Notes: generated from the sequence alone by a model not told the origin. 16,446 nucleotides of DNA from Lachnospiraceae bacterium (GCA_020860745.1 JAJBTR010000124.1:1-16446); one strand, 5' to 3'. Counted from the first letter of the stretch, positions 6,168 through 13,077 are shown. A program made the numbers and translations.

Positions 6168-6865
6168 ATGTATATTGTGACGCTGACCGACTTTGTCAAA
6201 AGCACACAGCCGATGGCATGGCGGCGCTTTGAACGGATGTGTACCATCAACCCGGTGCGTCAGTTCTACAAGTCTTTTGAAAACGCTGTGACGCAGGATG
6301 GGCTTATCTCTGTTCTGCGCCACGGGTTCAAGCATCGCGGCATCAGCTTCCGTGTATGCTATTTCAAGCCGGAATCCGAACTGAACGATCTGGCGGTTGA
6401 AAATTATAATAAAAATGTGTGCCAGTGCATCCGGCAGTGGTATTACTCAGAGCAAAATCAAAACACCATTGATATGTTGCTTGCCATCAACGGCATCCCG
6501 GTCATCGCAATTGAACCGAAGAATCAGCTGACCGGGCAGGCCGCACTGAAACTGAAGACAGCACTTGCGGATGTTACAGATGCACTTCGAAGAGTATGCG
6601 GAACTGGAGCAGAAGGCAGTCGATGAAATCGAGGAGAAAGATATCAAAGCTGTTTCCGAGATATACTTTGACCCGGATGTCCGCAAGGCAAACGCTACTC
6701 AGGGCAAAATCTCGAATATCCTGAAACCTGTTGCAGACAGGTACAACCAGCTTAATCAAGAGCAGAGGTACCAGTTCCGCAGAGAAGTCCGCGCATTTGT
6801 AAAGTGGTATAATTACATCACACAGATTACGAGGATGTTTGACAAGGAACTGCACAACGAATATA
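6168..6865 (+). pseudogene. hsdR: Internally deleted type I restriction gene hsdR
   Basis: Two HsdR pieces in different frames. From about 6186, FVKSTQPMAWRRFERM and then GFKHRGISFRVCYFKPESEL through NGIPVIAIEPKNQLTGQ (to 6540) is the N-terminal nuclease-domain region, whose E-K catalytic block reads EPKNQLTGQ where ELKN is usual. From about 6571 the next frame reads [13 protein letters not shown], then [15 protein letters not shown] and [10 protein letters not shown], the C-terminal helical region. The helicase motor between them, several hundred residues, is gone, with the junction at about 6541-6570. It cannot make a working subunit. The ATG at 6168 directly follows the antitoxin stop, and its first residues (MYIVTL) do not look like HsdR and may come from the lost toxin. 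Confidence 0.8.
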
Positions 6866-6997
6866 TACGAATTAACAGCGGATATTTTTATGACGAGTGC
6901 CAGCGCGGCAGCAGGATTTATTGGCGGAGCATCATTGAACGGCAATGCCCTGTGGCATGATGAAGAAGGAACGTCTTTGAAGCAGATTGAGGGATAA
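6866..6997 (+). pseudogene. C-terminal fragment resembling DUF4357
   Basis: In a third frame, the stretch [20 protein letters not shown], then [20 protein letters not shown] and stop, resembles the end of DUF4357 domains (SPSAAA, NG---W, G-TL--IE). Such domains often sit beside restriction-modification genes. There is no start codon of its own and it begins where the HsdR tail breaks off. Confidence 0.5.
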
Positions 6998-7055
6998 TCC
7001 GCTGGGAGATTCAAAGATTATGGACTGCTATCCTTCCGGAAAGGAGCTTAGCGCT

Positions 7056-7157
7056 ATGTCCAAATTGCCATACGAAAATGCATATTATAGATTCACAATC
7101 GGATGTGGTCGCATAAAAAAACTGCTGGAAGAAAACACGGTGGCTGATAGTGATTGA
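7056..7157 (+). CDS. Possible 33-residue protein
   Basis: An ATG at 7056 with GGAAAGGAG nine bases upstream opens a 33-residue frame (MSKLPYENAYYRFTIGCGRI, then KKLLEENTVADSD). An in-frame ATG at 7020 would add 12 residues but has a poorer site. I do not recognise it. The good ribosome site favours translation; it may equally be the rest of a longer broken gene, given the relics on both sides. Confidence 0.35.
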   Translation: MSKLPYENAYYRFTIGCGRIKKLLEENTVADSD

Positions 7158-7183
7158 ATTGGCTAAACACTGTTTAGCCAATT
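7157..7183. promoter_or_regulatory. 27-bp perfect palindrome, probable repressor operator
   Basis: AATTGGCTAAACA and TGTTTAGCCAATT flank one central C: 13-bp perfect arms. A GGAGGA ribosome site follows at 7185 and ATG at 7197. No T-run follows, so it is not a typical terminator. The size and position suit a TetR-family operator in the leader of the gene that once began at 7197. No regulator gene is next to it. Confidence 0.55.
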
Positions 7184-7196
7184 CGGAGGAGACTTT

Positions 7197-7415
7197 ATGA
7201 CAGATATGAATGAAAAATTTTTGAAAGAGATGGGGTAAAGAAGCTGTGGAGATGATACCCGGCGACTGCATCAACATTCCGGTTGGCGTGAAGCATTGGC
7301 ACAGCGCTGCACCGGACAGCTGGTTTTCACATCTGGCCGTGGAAGTCCCGGCGGAAACGGATTCAACGAATGGCTGGAAGCTGTAGACAACACCCAATAT
7401 GGCGTTTTGAAATAA
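7197..7415 (+). pseudogene. Gene start fused to a frameshifted copy of the cupin tail
   Basis: From the ATG at 7197, the frame MTDMNEKFLKEMG ends in TAA at 7236-7238. From about 7231 onward the DNA is a second copy of the C-terminal cupin coding sequence at 4063-4249, about three quarters identical by eye. It includes CINIPVGVKHWH and ends QYGVLK with TAA at 7413-7415. The join lies in TGGGGTAAAG, which both parents could share. In the cupin part one base is missing near 7350: CCCGGCGG reads as CCCGGGCGG in the intact frame, which would give PGGNGFNEWLEAV. It is thus broken twice and not functional. Confidence 0.8.
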
Positions 7416-7438
7416 GCATACATAACAACAGACATAGC

Positions 7439-7466
7439 AAGGGGAGGCATAAACCGCCTCCCTTTT
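7439..7466 (+). terminator. Rho-independent terminator
   Basis: GGGAGGC (7442-7448) pairs with GCCTCCC (7456-7462) around an ATAAACC loop, followed by TTTT. It lies 25 bases after the cupin-tail stop codon and probably served the gene now broken. Confidence 0.75.
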
Positions 7467-7560
7467 CGGACTATACTCCCTATTTCACATAAAGTCTACG
7501 TTTACTTACATATTATCCTGCATACTTTCTTCCACAGTTATACTATAATCCAAAGCAATT

Positions 7561-8727
7561 TCAATACGCTTTCATACAATTTAAGAAAAAAACTTCATCC
7601 GTAATAAGCTTCCCCACCAGTTTTGCTCCGTTTACCATATCCGAAAGAAATGTATATTCCTCTTTCGAGTGAACCTGGTACATACCGCAGGAGAGAACGA
7701 TTCCGTGAATTCCGTTTTTCACAAAATTGTTGTTATCGCTTCCGCCGAACGTCCGCCGCAGTTCACATGGAATTCCAAGCTCGCCGCACGCCGAGACAAA
7801 TCTCTGCACCACGGGATCCGTCTCCTCTATTTGATACGTTTCCATCTGCACCATCGTATCCACACGCGCATCCGCACCGAACTCCTCTGCCGTCTCCCGC
7901 GCCGTCTGTTCGACGAATTTTATAATCTGAACCGCTTTTTCATGATTATAGCTTCTCACCTCACCCCGGCAGGTACAGGATGCAGGCACGATGTTCGTCG
8001 TCCCGCCTCCCTCAATCTGTCCGACGTTCATCACAGTTTCCTCATCAACGTGCCCCAGCTTCAGTCTGCAGATGATCTCACTCATGACGCGGATTGCGTG
8101 GATTCCTTTTTCCGGCTCAAAGCCCGCGTGGGCCGCTTTCCCAATCACCCGGATTTCAAACGTCAGCAGAGACGGCGCCTGCAGCGCGGCGCTTCCGATT
8201 GCACCGCTCATATCCAGCACATAAGCCTCTTTCGCACGAATCCGGCTAAAATCAAACACCGCCGACCCGCGGATATGCATCTCCTCCCCGATGGGAAACA
8301 GCACCTCGATATCCCGATGCGGCAGTCCGGCTTCCTTTACACTTCGGATACCTTCCAGAATCTCGACCATGCCGCTGACATCGTCTGATCCCAGCACGGT
8401 CTCCCCGGCAGACTCAATCCGCCCGTACTCCTTTACCAGCGCCTTCTTTCCGATGCCCGGCTGCACCGTGTCCATATGGGCTGACAGCAGAATCGGCTCA
8501 CCCGGAAGCTGGCCTTTTAAGAAACCGTAGAGATTTCCCGCGTTTCCGCCATAATATCTCCCGGCGTCATCCTCCTCCACCACAAAGCCCAGTTCCTCCA
8601 GCTTTTTCGTCAGGCAGTCCGCCATCTGTCGTTCGCGATAACTGACAGAATCAATCGCGGTCAGCTCCAGAAACTCATTTAAAATTCTTTCCTCCGATTC
8701 ATTACGAATCGTCTTCTTCTCCTCCAT
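7561..8727 (-). CDS. M20 metallopeptidase, peptidase T-like
   Basis: A 388-residue zinc peptidase of the M20 family. The ligands and catalytic residues are in place: H84 and D86 (SAHMDTVQPG), D115/D116 (GSDDVSG), E148/E149 (PIGEEMH), D172 (LDMSG) and H353 (MYQVHSKEE). The dimerisation lid domain lies between about residues 185 and 300 (GKAAHAGFEPEKGIHAI). Length and blocks fit the PepT-like group, which removes N-terminal residues from small peptides in the cytoplasm; the true substrate is not known. I chose the ATG at 8727, with GGGGAG upstream; a longer frame to 8820 would overlap the regulator gene. The upstream XRE-type gene ends 65 bases before it on the same strand, so the two are probably co-transcribed. 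Confidence 0.88.
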   Translation of the reverse strand: MEEKKTIRNESEERILNEFLELTAIDSVSYRERQMADCLTKKLEELGFVVEEDDAGRYYGGNAGNLYGFLKGQLPGEPILLSAHMDTVQPGIGKKALVKEYGRIESAGETVLGSDDVSGMVEILEGIRSVKEAGLPHRDIEVLFPIGEEMHIRGSAVFDFSRIRAKEAYVLDMSGAIGSAALQAPSLLTFEIRVIGKAAHAGFEPEKGIHAIRVMSEIICRLKLGHVDEETVMNVGQIEGGGTTNIVPASCTCRGEVRSYNHEKAVQIIKFVEQTARETAEEFGADARVDTMVQMETYQIEETDPVVQRFVSACGELGIPCELRRTFGGSDNNNFVKNGIHGIVLSCGMYQVHSKEEYTFLSDMVNGAKLVGKLITDEVFFLNCMKAY

Positions 8728-8792
8728 GTCATCTCTCCCCACAAAAAAATCAGCGACTACAAAAACAATATCTGACCATGAAATCATTCCTG

Positions 8793-9494
8793 TTATTCTT
8801 TTTCCTGTTCCCGCAACCACGCCTTACGCCTCTGCCACGCCATAAACAGGCAGCACCCGACTCCGATCGCGCCTCCTGCAAGTCCTATCAGAATAACCGG
8901 CAGGTTTTCCCGAAAAGATTCCCCCTGCATCGCTTTCCATCCGCCGGATACTAACAAAGAACCTCCCACTGTCAGGGCAAATGTCGCCGCTCCGCTGATT
9001 CCCTCAATCCACATATTCGTGCGGCGGAATTCATAGGCCGGAATCGCCTTATGCAAATATTCCGTTATGACACAGAGCACAATCGCAATCATCCAGAAAG
9101 AGCAGTTTGTCGCATTCAGTTCCGGCATAAACGTATCTTTTGGCAATAGAAAGGGCAGAACGATACCCAAAGCAGCCAATACATCCAGCACACACACAGC
9201 AATTTCCAGACGATACAGGCGTTTTGGCCCGATCGCTTCCACAAGCATGCGCTCCGTAACAAGATGATACTCTTCCGCCTCAATATGCTGTCCTGCCAGC
9301 AATTCACTCACGGTTACCCCCAGACAATCACCAAGCGGCTCCAGCAGCGAAATATCCGGGAACGATTTTCCACGCTCCCATTTCGAAACTGCCCGGTCCG
9401 ACACCCCGACCTGCTCGCCCAGCTGCTTCTGCGTCCACCCTTTTTCTTTCCGACATGCGGCGATAAAGCTACCTGTCTTTTGCATATCAATCAT
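8793..9494 (-). CDS. XRE-family regulator with C-terminal membrane domain
   Basis: A 233-residue protein. Residues 8-63 form an XRE/Cro helix-turn-helix (KEKGWTQKQLGEQVGVSDRA, then VSKWERGKSFPDI). The rest has four hydrophobic segments: near residues 97-117 (LEIAVCVLDVLAALGIVLPF), 132-150, 168-188 and 201-222, ending in a basic tail (RRKAWLREQEKE). It is thus a membrane-anchored DNA-binding protein of a kind common in Firmicutes, often involved in envelope or peptide responses. The start MIDMQ at 9494 has GGGGGAG upstream. It precedes the M20 peptidase gene and may control it. No partner transporter lies beside it. Confidence 0.82.
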   Translation of the reverse strand: MIDMQKTGSFIAACRKEKGWTQKQLGEQVGVSDRAVSKWERGKSFPDISLLEPLGDCLGVTVSELLAGQHIEAEEYHLVTERMLVEAIGPKRLYRLEIAVCVLDVLAALGIVLPFLLPKDTFMPELNATNCSFWMIAIVLCVITEYLHKAIPAYEFRRTNMWIEGISGAATFALTVGGSLLVSGGWKAMQGESFRENLPVILIGLAGGAIGVGCCLFMAWQRRKAWLREQEKE

Positions 9495-9541
9495 TCCCCT
9501 GCTCCCCCTTTCGCGCCGGTGAGACTTGTCTGCTTAAACAG

Positions 9542-9550
9542 ATGATACCA
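9542..9550 (-). promoter_or_regulatory. Extended -10 promoter of the XRE-type gene
   Basis: On the minus strand this reads TGGTATCAT, an extended -10 box, about 50 bases upstream of the ATG at 9494. No -35 box at standard spacing stands out; TTGAGT is present but 21 bp from the hexamer. Confidence 0.4.
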
Positions 9551-9715
9551 TGATTTTCGCAAAAACGCACTCAACTGTTAGTAGAACAGGTAAGTTTCCT
9601 GATCAGGTTTTATCAATCGGATAAGAAATCCAGCAGATTTCGATGAATCACTCCGTCTCTGGAAAAATCAAATTTATCCATGGAAATCACATATTTCGTC
9701 AAAACAAAAGATGTT

Positions 9716-9771
9716 CGATGTTTTTTGAATATAATTTGTTTCAGCAAATTATAGACACGATGTTTTTTGAA
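9716..9771. repeat. 14-bp direct repeats around a small hairpin
   Basis: CGATGTTTTTTGAA occurs at 9716-9729 and 9758-9771. Between them ATAATTTG (9731-9738) and CAAATTAT (9745-9752) form a perfect 8-bp stem with a six-base loop. Otherwise 9551-9786 holds AT-rich DNA with no gene that I can support. Confidence 0.55.
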
Positions 9772-9786
9772 AATATTTTCCCTTTT

Positions 9787-10013
9787 TTATGGTTCTGATT
9801 TTCCATTCTCTGACAAACCCTCTGACGGTTTCACTGATTCTGCTTTTCCTTGTAAACCCTTCGGGAACAGCCACATGGCAAATGTAGTTAATGCTATTCC
9901 AAAAACTGCCGACATTACAAAGCACCTGTCGTAACAGGTTATGATTGCATCGGAAGAAAAAGCTGCGATCAGATTCACAAGCATATGAATGGTAATCGTA
10001 TTTTCCCTGCCCT
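9787..10013 (-). pseudogene. C-terminal fragment of a membrane protein, perhaps a transporter
   Basis: The minus-strand frame reads FLKGRENTITIHMLVNLIAA, then YDRCFVMSAVFGIALTTFAM and WLFPKGLQGK, with a stop at 9787-9789. It has one or two membrane segments and a polar tail, the look of the last helices of an MFS-type transporter, though I cannot name the family. There is no convincing start: an internal ATG at 9984 has no ribosome site, and the open frame continues upstream into the 3' end of the ydcF-like gene. It therefore looks like a gene whose 5' part was lost, leaving the tail joined to its neighbour. Confidence 0.5.
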
Positions 10014-10760
10014 TCAGAAATTCCCCCGCAGCAAATCTTTTCCCACTCCGAAGAATTCCCGCAACATGTTATTAGGTAAGTACAGCGGATCAATGCCCGC
10101 CGCAATTCCACAGACATGCTCCATCCCCAGATGCTTCGCCAGGTGTACGCTGCGGAACACATGAAAATTGTTCGTCACAATCCCCACGGTATCCGTTTCC
10201 ATATCAAAAAAGGCACTGCTGAACCGCAGGTTTTCCTCCGTGTTCAGCGACTCTGCCTCCACAAGGATACGGTTCGATGGAATTCCCTTCTTCACCAGGT
10301 ATATATACATTCCCTCTGCTTCCGCATATGGCTCATTTTTCCCCTGTCCGCCGGAGACGATACAGATTGTGTCCCCGTTTTCGATCAGATACTCATAAGC
10401 TGCATCCAGCCGATATTCCAGCACATCACTGGGGCCGCTTTCATATACCTGCGCCCCCAATACGATGATATAGTCCAGCCCATCTTCCCCTTCCGCAAAA
10501 AATCCGCTTATAATGCAGCCCTCCACCGCAGCAAAAACCAGGATTGCCAGCGCAATGACCACAGCCAGGATCCGCCGGAGCACACCCGGAATTTTTGTCC
10601 AGATCTGAACATGCACGCCGACCGCCAGTAAAAAGAAGAGAACGCCGAGCGCCAGCCAGAGAACAAAGGTATAGGTTCCGGACTGGACACGGTATACGAA
10701 GGCGCCATAAATCAGACAAAACAACCCGATGATACCGATTATAATTTCTATCTTTCGCAT
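10014..10760 (-). CDS. YdcF/SanA-like DUF218 membrane protein
   Basis: A 248-residue protein. Three hydrophobic segments come first (about residues 4-22, 30-50 and 60-85), then a DUF218 domain: DYIIVLGAQV, YRLDAAYEYL, IVSGGQGKNEPYAEA (near 135-148), ESLNTEEN and VTNNFHVFRS. These blocks are those of the YdcF/SanA/ElyC family, which act in envelope functions and may bind nucleotide-like ligands; the reaction is not established. I chose the ATG at 10760 with AGGAGA eight bases upstream; the open frame to 10811 adds residues that do not fit. The promoter at 10930-10958 gives a leader of about 160 bases. The stop codon overlaps the reading frame of the membrane-protein relic. Confidence 0.85.
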   Translation of the reverse strand: MRKIEIIIGIIGLFCLIYGAFVYRVQSGTYTFVLWLALGVLFFLLAVGVHVQIWTKIPGVLRRILAVVIALAILVFAAVEGCIISGFFAEGEDGLDYIIVLGAQVYESGPSDVLEYRLDAAYEYLIENGDTICIVSGGQGKNEPYAEAEGMYIYLVKKGIPSNRILVEAESLNTEENLRFSSAFFDMETDTVGIVTNNFHVFRSVHLAKHLGMEHVCGIAAGIDPLYLPNNMLREFFGVGKDLLRGNF

Positions 10761-10904
10761 AATATTTTCTCCTGTCTCATCCATTTTATCGCCTCCCGGC
10801 ATATAAGGCAATCATGAAGTCGTTCTCTGCACTGATTCCATACTCTGCTGACGGCCAGATCCGCCGCCAGATCCTCTGCCTCTGTCTGCCGGCACAATTT
10901 TCCC

Positions 10905-10934
10905 TTGCAGGCATCGCCTGTCCTGTGATATATT
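10905..10934 (+). promoter_or_regulatory. Probable promoter of the EamA gene
   Basis: TTGCAG (10905-10910) and TATATT (10929-10934) are separated by 18 bp, and the ATG lies 100 bases on. Its -10 box overlaps that of the opposite promoter. Confidence 0.45.
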
Positions 10935-10958
10935 AGTACGGTTGCATAAGTATGTCAG
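10930..10958 (-). promoter_or_regulatory. Promoter of the ydcF-like gene
   Basis: On the minus strand CTGACA (10958-10953) and TAATAT (10935-10930) are separated by exactly 17 bp. Transcription would start near 10923. Confidence 0.65.
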
Positions 10959-11034
10959 CGGTTCTGCCTTGCAGCTACAACCGCCCCTTCACAAAAAACA
11001 CACACGACATTTTCAACACAAAAGGATACACGCA

Positions 11035-11982
11035 ATGGATAATAAGAACAGTTCCATCTTTCAGAAAACATTCATGGTCTGGATCTGCGCCCTGGCCTGC
11101 ACGGCGCTCTGGGGCAGCGCATTCCCCTGCATCAAGATCGGCTATCGCCTGTTTGCGATTAAATCCTCGGACACGGCATCGCAGATTCTCTTTGCCGGCA
11201 TCCGTTTTTTCGGTGCCGGAATACTGGCGCTTCTGATGGGCAGCGCAGGGCAGAAAAAAATCCTGCTGCCGCACGGAAACTCCATCCACAGAATCTTAAT
11301 TCTCTGCTTGTTCCAGACAGTCCTGCAGTATCTCCTCTTTTACATCAGCATGGCACACATCACCGGCGTAAAAGGCTCCATCCTCCAGGGTACCAACGTG
11401 CTTTTTTCCCTGCTGATTGTCTGCCTGATTTTTCGCACGGAAAACCTGACCGCATTGAAAACAGTCGGCTGTGTGATTGGTTTCCTGGGCGTGATCGTAA
11501 TCAACTTCACCGGCGGCGGACTGAGCCTGGATTTCAGCCTGTCAGGCGAAGGATTTATGATCCTGGCGTCCCTCTCCAGCTCTTTTTCCGCCGCGTTCTT
11601 AAAGCAGTTCTCCAGATATGAGAACCCCGTTGTCTTAAGCGGTTATCAGTTTCTGATCGGCGGCGCTATCCTGGCCATCGTCGGTTATGCCTGCGGCGGA
11701 CGCTTAAGCGGCTTCACACCAGTCTCCGTAATACTACTGCTCTATATGGCTTTCATCTCCGCAGCAGCTTACTCACTCTGGGGCATCCTCCTGAAATACA
11801 ACCCGGTTTCCCGGATTACCGTTTTTATGTGCATGACGCAGATATTCGGCGTTGCCTTTTCCGCGCTCTTTTTGAGAGAAACGAACTCCCTCGGATGGCA
11901 GACGGTCGCTGCGCTGGCACTGGTCTGCGCCGGGATTGTCTTGGTAAATCGCAAAACATCATCTGCAAGAGAAACCGGTTAA
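11035..11982 (+). CDS. EamA/DMT-family transporter
   Basis: A 315-residue inner-membrane protein of the drug/metabolite transporter superfamily. It is almost wholly hydrophobic with about ten membrane segments in two EamA repeats (residues about 12-150 and 165-305). The repeats show the typical starts (ACTALWGSAFPCIKIG, and FMILASLSSSFSAAFLKQ), the loop ITGVKGSILQGTNVLFS, and the end LALVCAGIVLVNRK. Members export amino acids, metabolites or drugs; the substrate cannot be told. I chose the ATG at 11035, with AAAGGA eight bases upstream, over an open frame from 10942, whose extra residues are not membrane-like and would cover the promoter region. It is divergent from the ydcF-like gene and convergent with ybaK. 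Confidence 0.9.
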   Translation: MDNKNSSIFQKTFMVWICALACTALWGSAFPCIKIGYRLFAIKSSDTASQILFAGIRFFGAGILALLMGSAGQKKILLPHGNSIHRILILCLFQTVLQYLLFYISMAHITGVKGSILQGTNVLFSLLIVCLIFRTENLTALKTVGCVIGFLGVIVINFTGGGLSLDFSLSGEGFMILASLSSSFSAAFLKQFSRYENPVVLSGYQFLIGGAILAIVGYACGGRLSGFTPVSVILLLYMAFISAAAYSLWGILLKYNPVSRITVFMCMTQIFGVAFSALFLRETNSLGWQTVAALALVCAGIVLVNRKTSSARETG

Positions 11983-12010
11983 CAAGATACAACATTTTGA
12001 ATATAATATT

Positions 12011-12071
12011 TAAACCAGCTGGCACTGTCAATATAAACACTGCTTTTATATCTGACAACCAGCTGGTTTTA
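12011..12071. terminator. Bidirectional terminator between convergent genes
   Basis: TAAACCAGCTGG (12011-12022) pairs with CCAGCTGGTTTT (12059-12070), and inside, TGTCA-ATATAAA pairs with TTTATAT-C-TGACA. T-runs follow on both sides (TTTTATC, and TTTAAAT on the minus strand). It lies between EamA (ends 11982) and ybaK (ends 12112). CCAGCTGG is itself a palindrome, so two small hairpins are also possible. Confidence 0.75.
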
Positions 12072-12111
12072 TCATATCACTTTCGGCACTGATTCCATGC
12101 ATTCACTTCAT

Positions 12112-12597
12112 TCATCTCTTTGTCAGCTCCGCGAACTCCGCCTGCGCCGCTCTCGCCAGATCTGCCGGCGCAAGCTCAATCTGTGAACCGATCCGCCCGC
12201 CGCTCACAATGATCGTCGGCTGACCTTCCGCGGAACGATCAATGCGGGTCACATACTGCTTCTTCATGCCGACAGCTGTGCAGCCGCCGCGAATATAACC
12301 GGTAACCCGGTTAATGTCTTTCACATGAATCATCTCCACGCTTTTCTCACCCACGACCCGCGCCGCTTTTTTCAGATCCAGCTCCTCGGCAATGGGAATC
12401 ACAAAAACAAAATAATTTTTGCTCGCTCCCACTGTCACCAGCGTCTTAAACACCTTTTCATGCGGCAACCCCAACCTGTCTGCAATCTGCAGACCGTCCA
12501 CAAATTCCTCACACTCGTACGTGTATTGCTGAAACGAAATCTTCATCGACTCCAGAATCCGCATCGCATTTGTTTTTATTTCCTTCTTTTTTGCCAT
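12112..12597 (-). CDS. ybaK: Cys-tRNA(Pro)/Cys-tRNA(Cys) deacylase YbaK
   Basis: A 161-residue protein of the YbaK/EbsC family, which removes cysteine wrongly attached to tRNA(Pro) by prolyl-tRNA synthetase. The blocks line up with the Escherichia coli protein: TNAMRILESMKISFQQYTYE, the lysine of VFKTLV (K51), LDLKKAARVVGEKSVEM, TGYIRGGCTAVGMKKQ (where E. coli has GGISPLGQKK), and SGGRIGSQIELAPADL. The length is normal. The start has GGAGA upstream. It is a single gene, convergent with EamA. Upstream on this strand lies the inverted-repeat segment at 12676-13414; any promoter there pointing left would read toward it. Confidence 0.93.
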   Translation of the reverse strand: MAKKKEIKTNAMRILESMKISFQQYTYECEEFVDGLQIADRLGLPHEKVFKTLVTVGASKNYFVFVIPIAEELDLKKAARVVGEKSVEMIHVKDINRVTGYIRGGCTAVGMKKQYVTRIDRSAEGQPTIIVSGGRIGSQIELAPADLARAAQAEFAELTKR

Positions 12598-12675
12598 GTC
12601 ATCTTCTCCAAAGCGTTTTTCATTACAATGCCTCGTCTAAATAGTTAATAATTATCCACATAATAGGCACTTAAG

Positions 12676-12729
12676 AACGAAATCTTGCGCAAAATGGCAA
12701 AATTTCTATTCCGGTTTATCCCGGTTAGG
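12676..12729 (+). repeat. Left arm of a 54-bp imperfect inverted repeat
   Basis: This arm matches the reverse complement of 13361-13414 without gaps. The inner 39 bases (12691-12729, starting AAAATGGCAAAATTTCTATT) agree at 37 positions, differing only near 12722 and 12726. The outer 15 agree at about 9. The stop codon of the acidic tail (12725-12727) lies within it. Confidence 0.9.
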
Positions 12730-12928
12730 TAGAGGCAACTTCATCTGTGGCATCCGTCTCACAGTTATACCCACCCTCATCCGTAAACACAAAATATTCA
12801 TCCGTCGTTCCCGAAAAAACAACGCCATCACCATAATCAACCTCATACGCCACACGGAATTCTTCCCCCGGCTCTACAGCAGGAGACAACGCTTCGACAT
12901 TCAGTTCAAACTCAGCCCTGCCCTCCCA
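12725..12928 (-). pseudogene. Acidic C-terminal tail of an unknown protein
   Basis: A minus-strand frame reads EGRAEFELNVEALSPAVEPG, then EEFRVAYEVDYGDGVVFSGT and TDEYFVFTDEGGYNCE, ending at TAA (12725-12727). It is rich in E, D, V and Y with alternating strands, like the end of a secreted or cell-wall protein, but I do not recognise it. It has no start of its own and begins where the recombinase fragment loses its family likeness. It is in a different frame from the recombinase, so it is not expressed as a fusion. Confidence 0.5.
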
Positions 12929-13077
12929 TACTCGTCATATACCTGCAGCCCGTTGTCAGCAGCAAACTGCCGGAGGATCGTGCGCTGGGTCTCGATGCTG
13001 ACACTGTCGCCATAATTCTCATCGTCACGGCTCAGCCTCATATAAAGTGCGGTATTGTATCGTGATGGTTGTTTCAT
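12901..13077 (-). pseudogene. N-terminal fragment of a large serine recombinase
   Basis: From the ATG at 13077, with AAAGGAGG ten bases upstream, the frame encodes MKQPSRYNTALYMRLSRDDE, then NYGDSVSIETQRTILRQFAA and DNGLQVYDEY. This is the start of the resolvase catalytic domain of large serine recombinases from integrative elements (TndX-like). S16 in YMRLSRDD is the likely catalytic serine. After VYDEY, where the family reads VDDGYSGTNFDRP, the likeness ends; eight foreign residues follow and the frame stops at 12901. Only 58 residues remain of a protein usually near 500 or more. Promoter and ribosome site are intact, so the peptide may still be made. Confidence 0.8.

Noticed and set aside
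7669..8388. Plus-strand 239-residue open frame
   Set aside because: It lies wholly antisense to the M20 peptidase, whose catalytic blocks are intact, and has no ribosome site and no family likeness.
10116..10631. Plus-strand 171-residue open frame
   Set aside because: Antisense to the ydcF-like gene; the composition is that of a shadow frame.
10800..10914. Short minus-strand frames in the leader of the ydcF-like gene
   Set aside because: The only ATG (10914) is about nine bases from the predicted transcript start, leaving no room for a ribosome site, and neither frame resembles a known protein.
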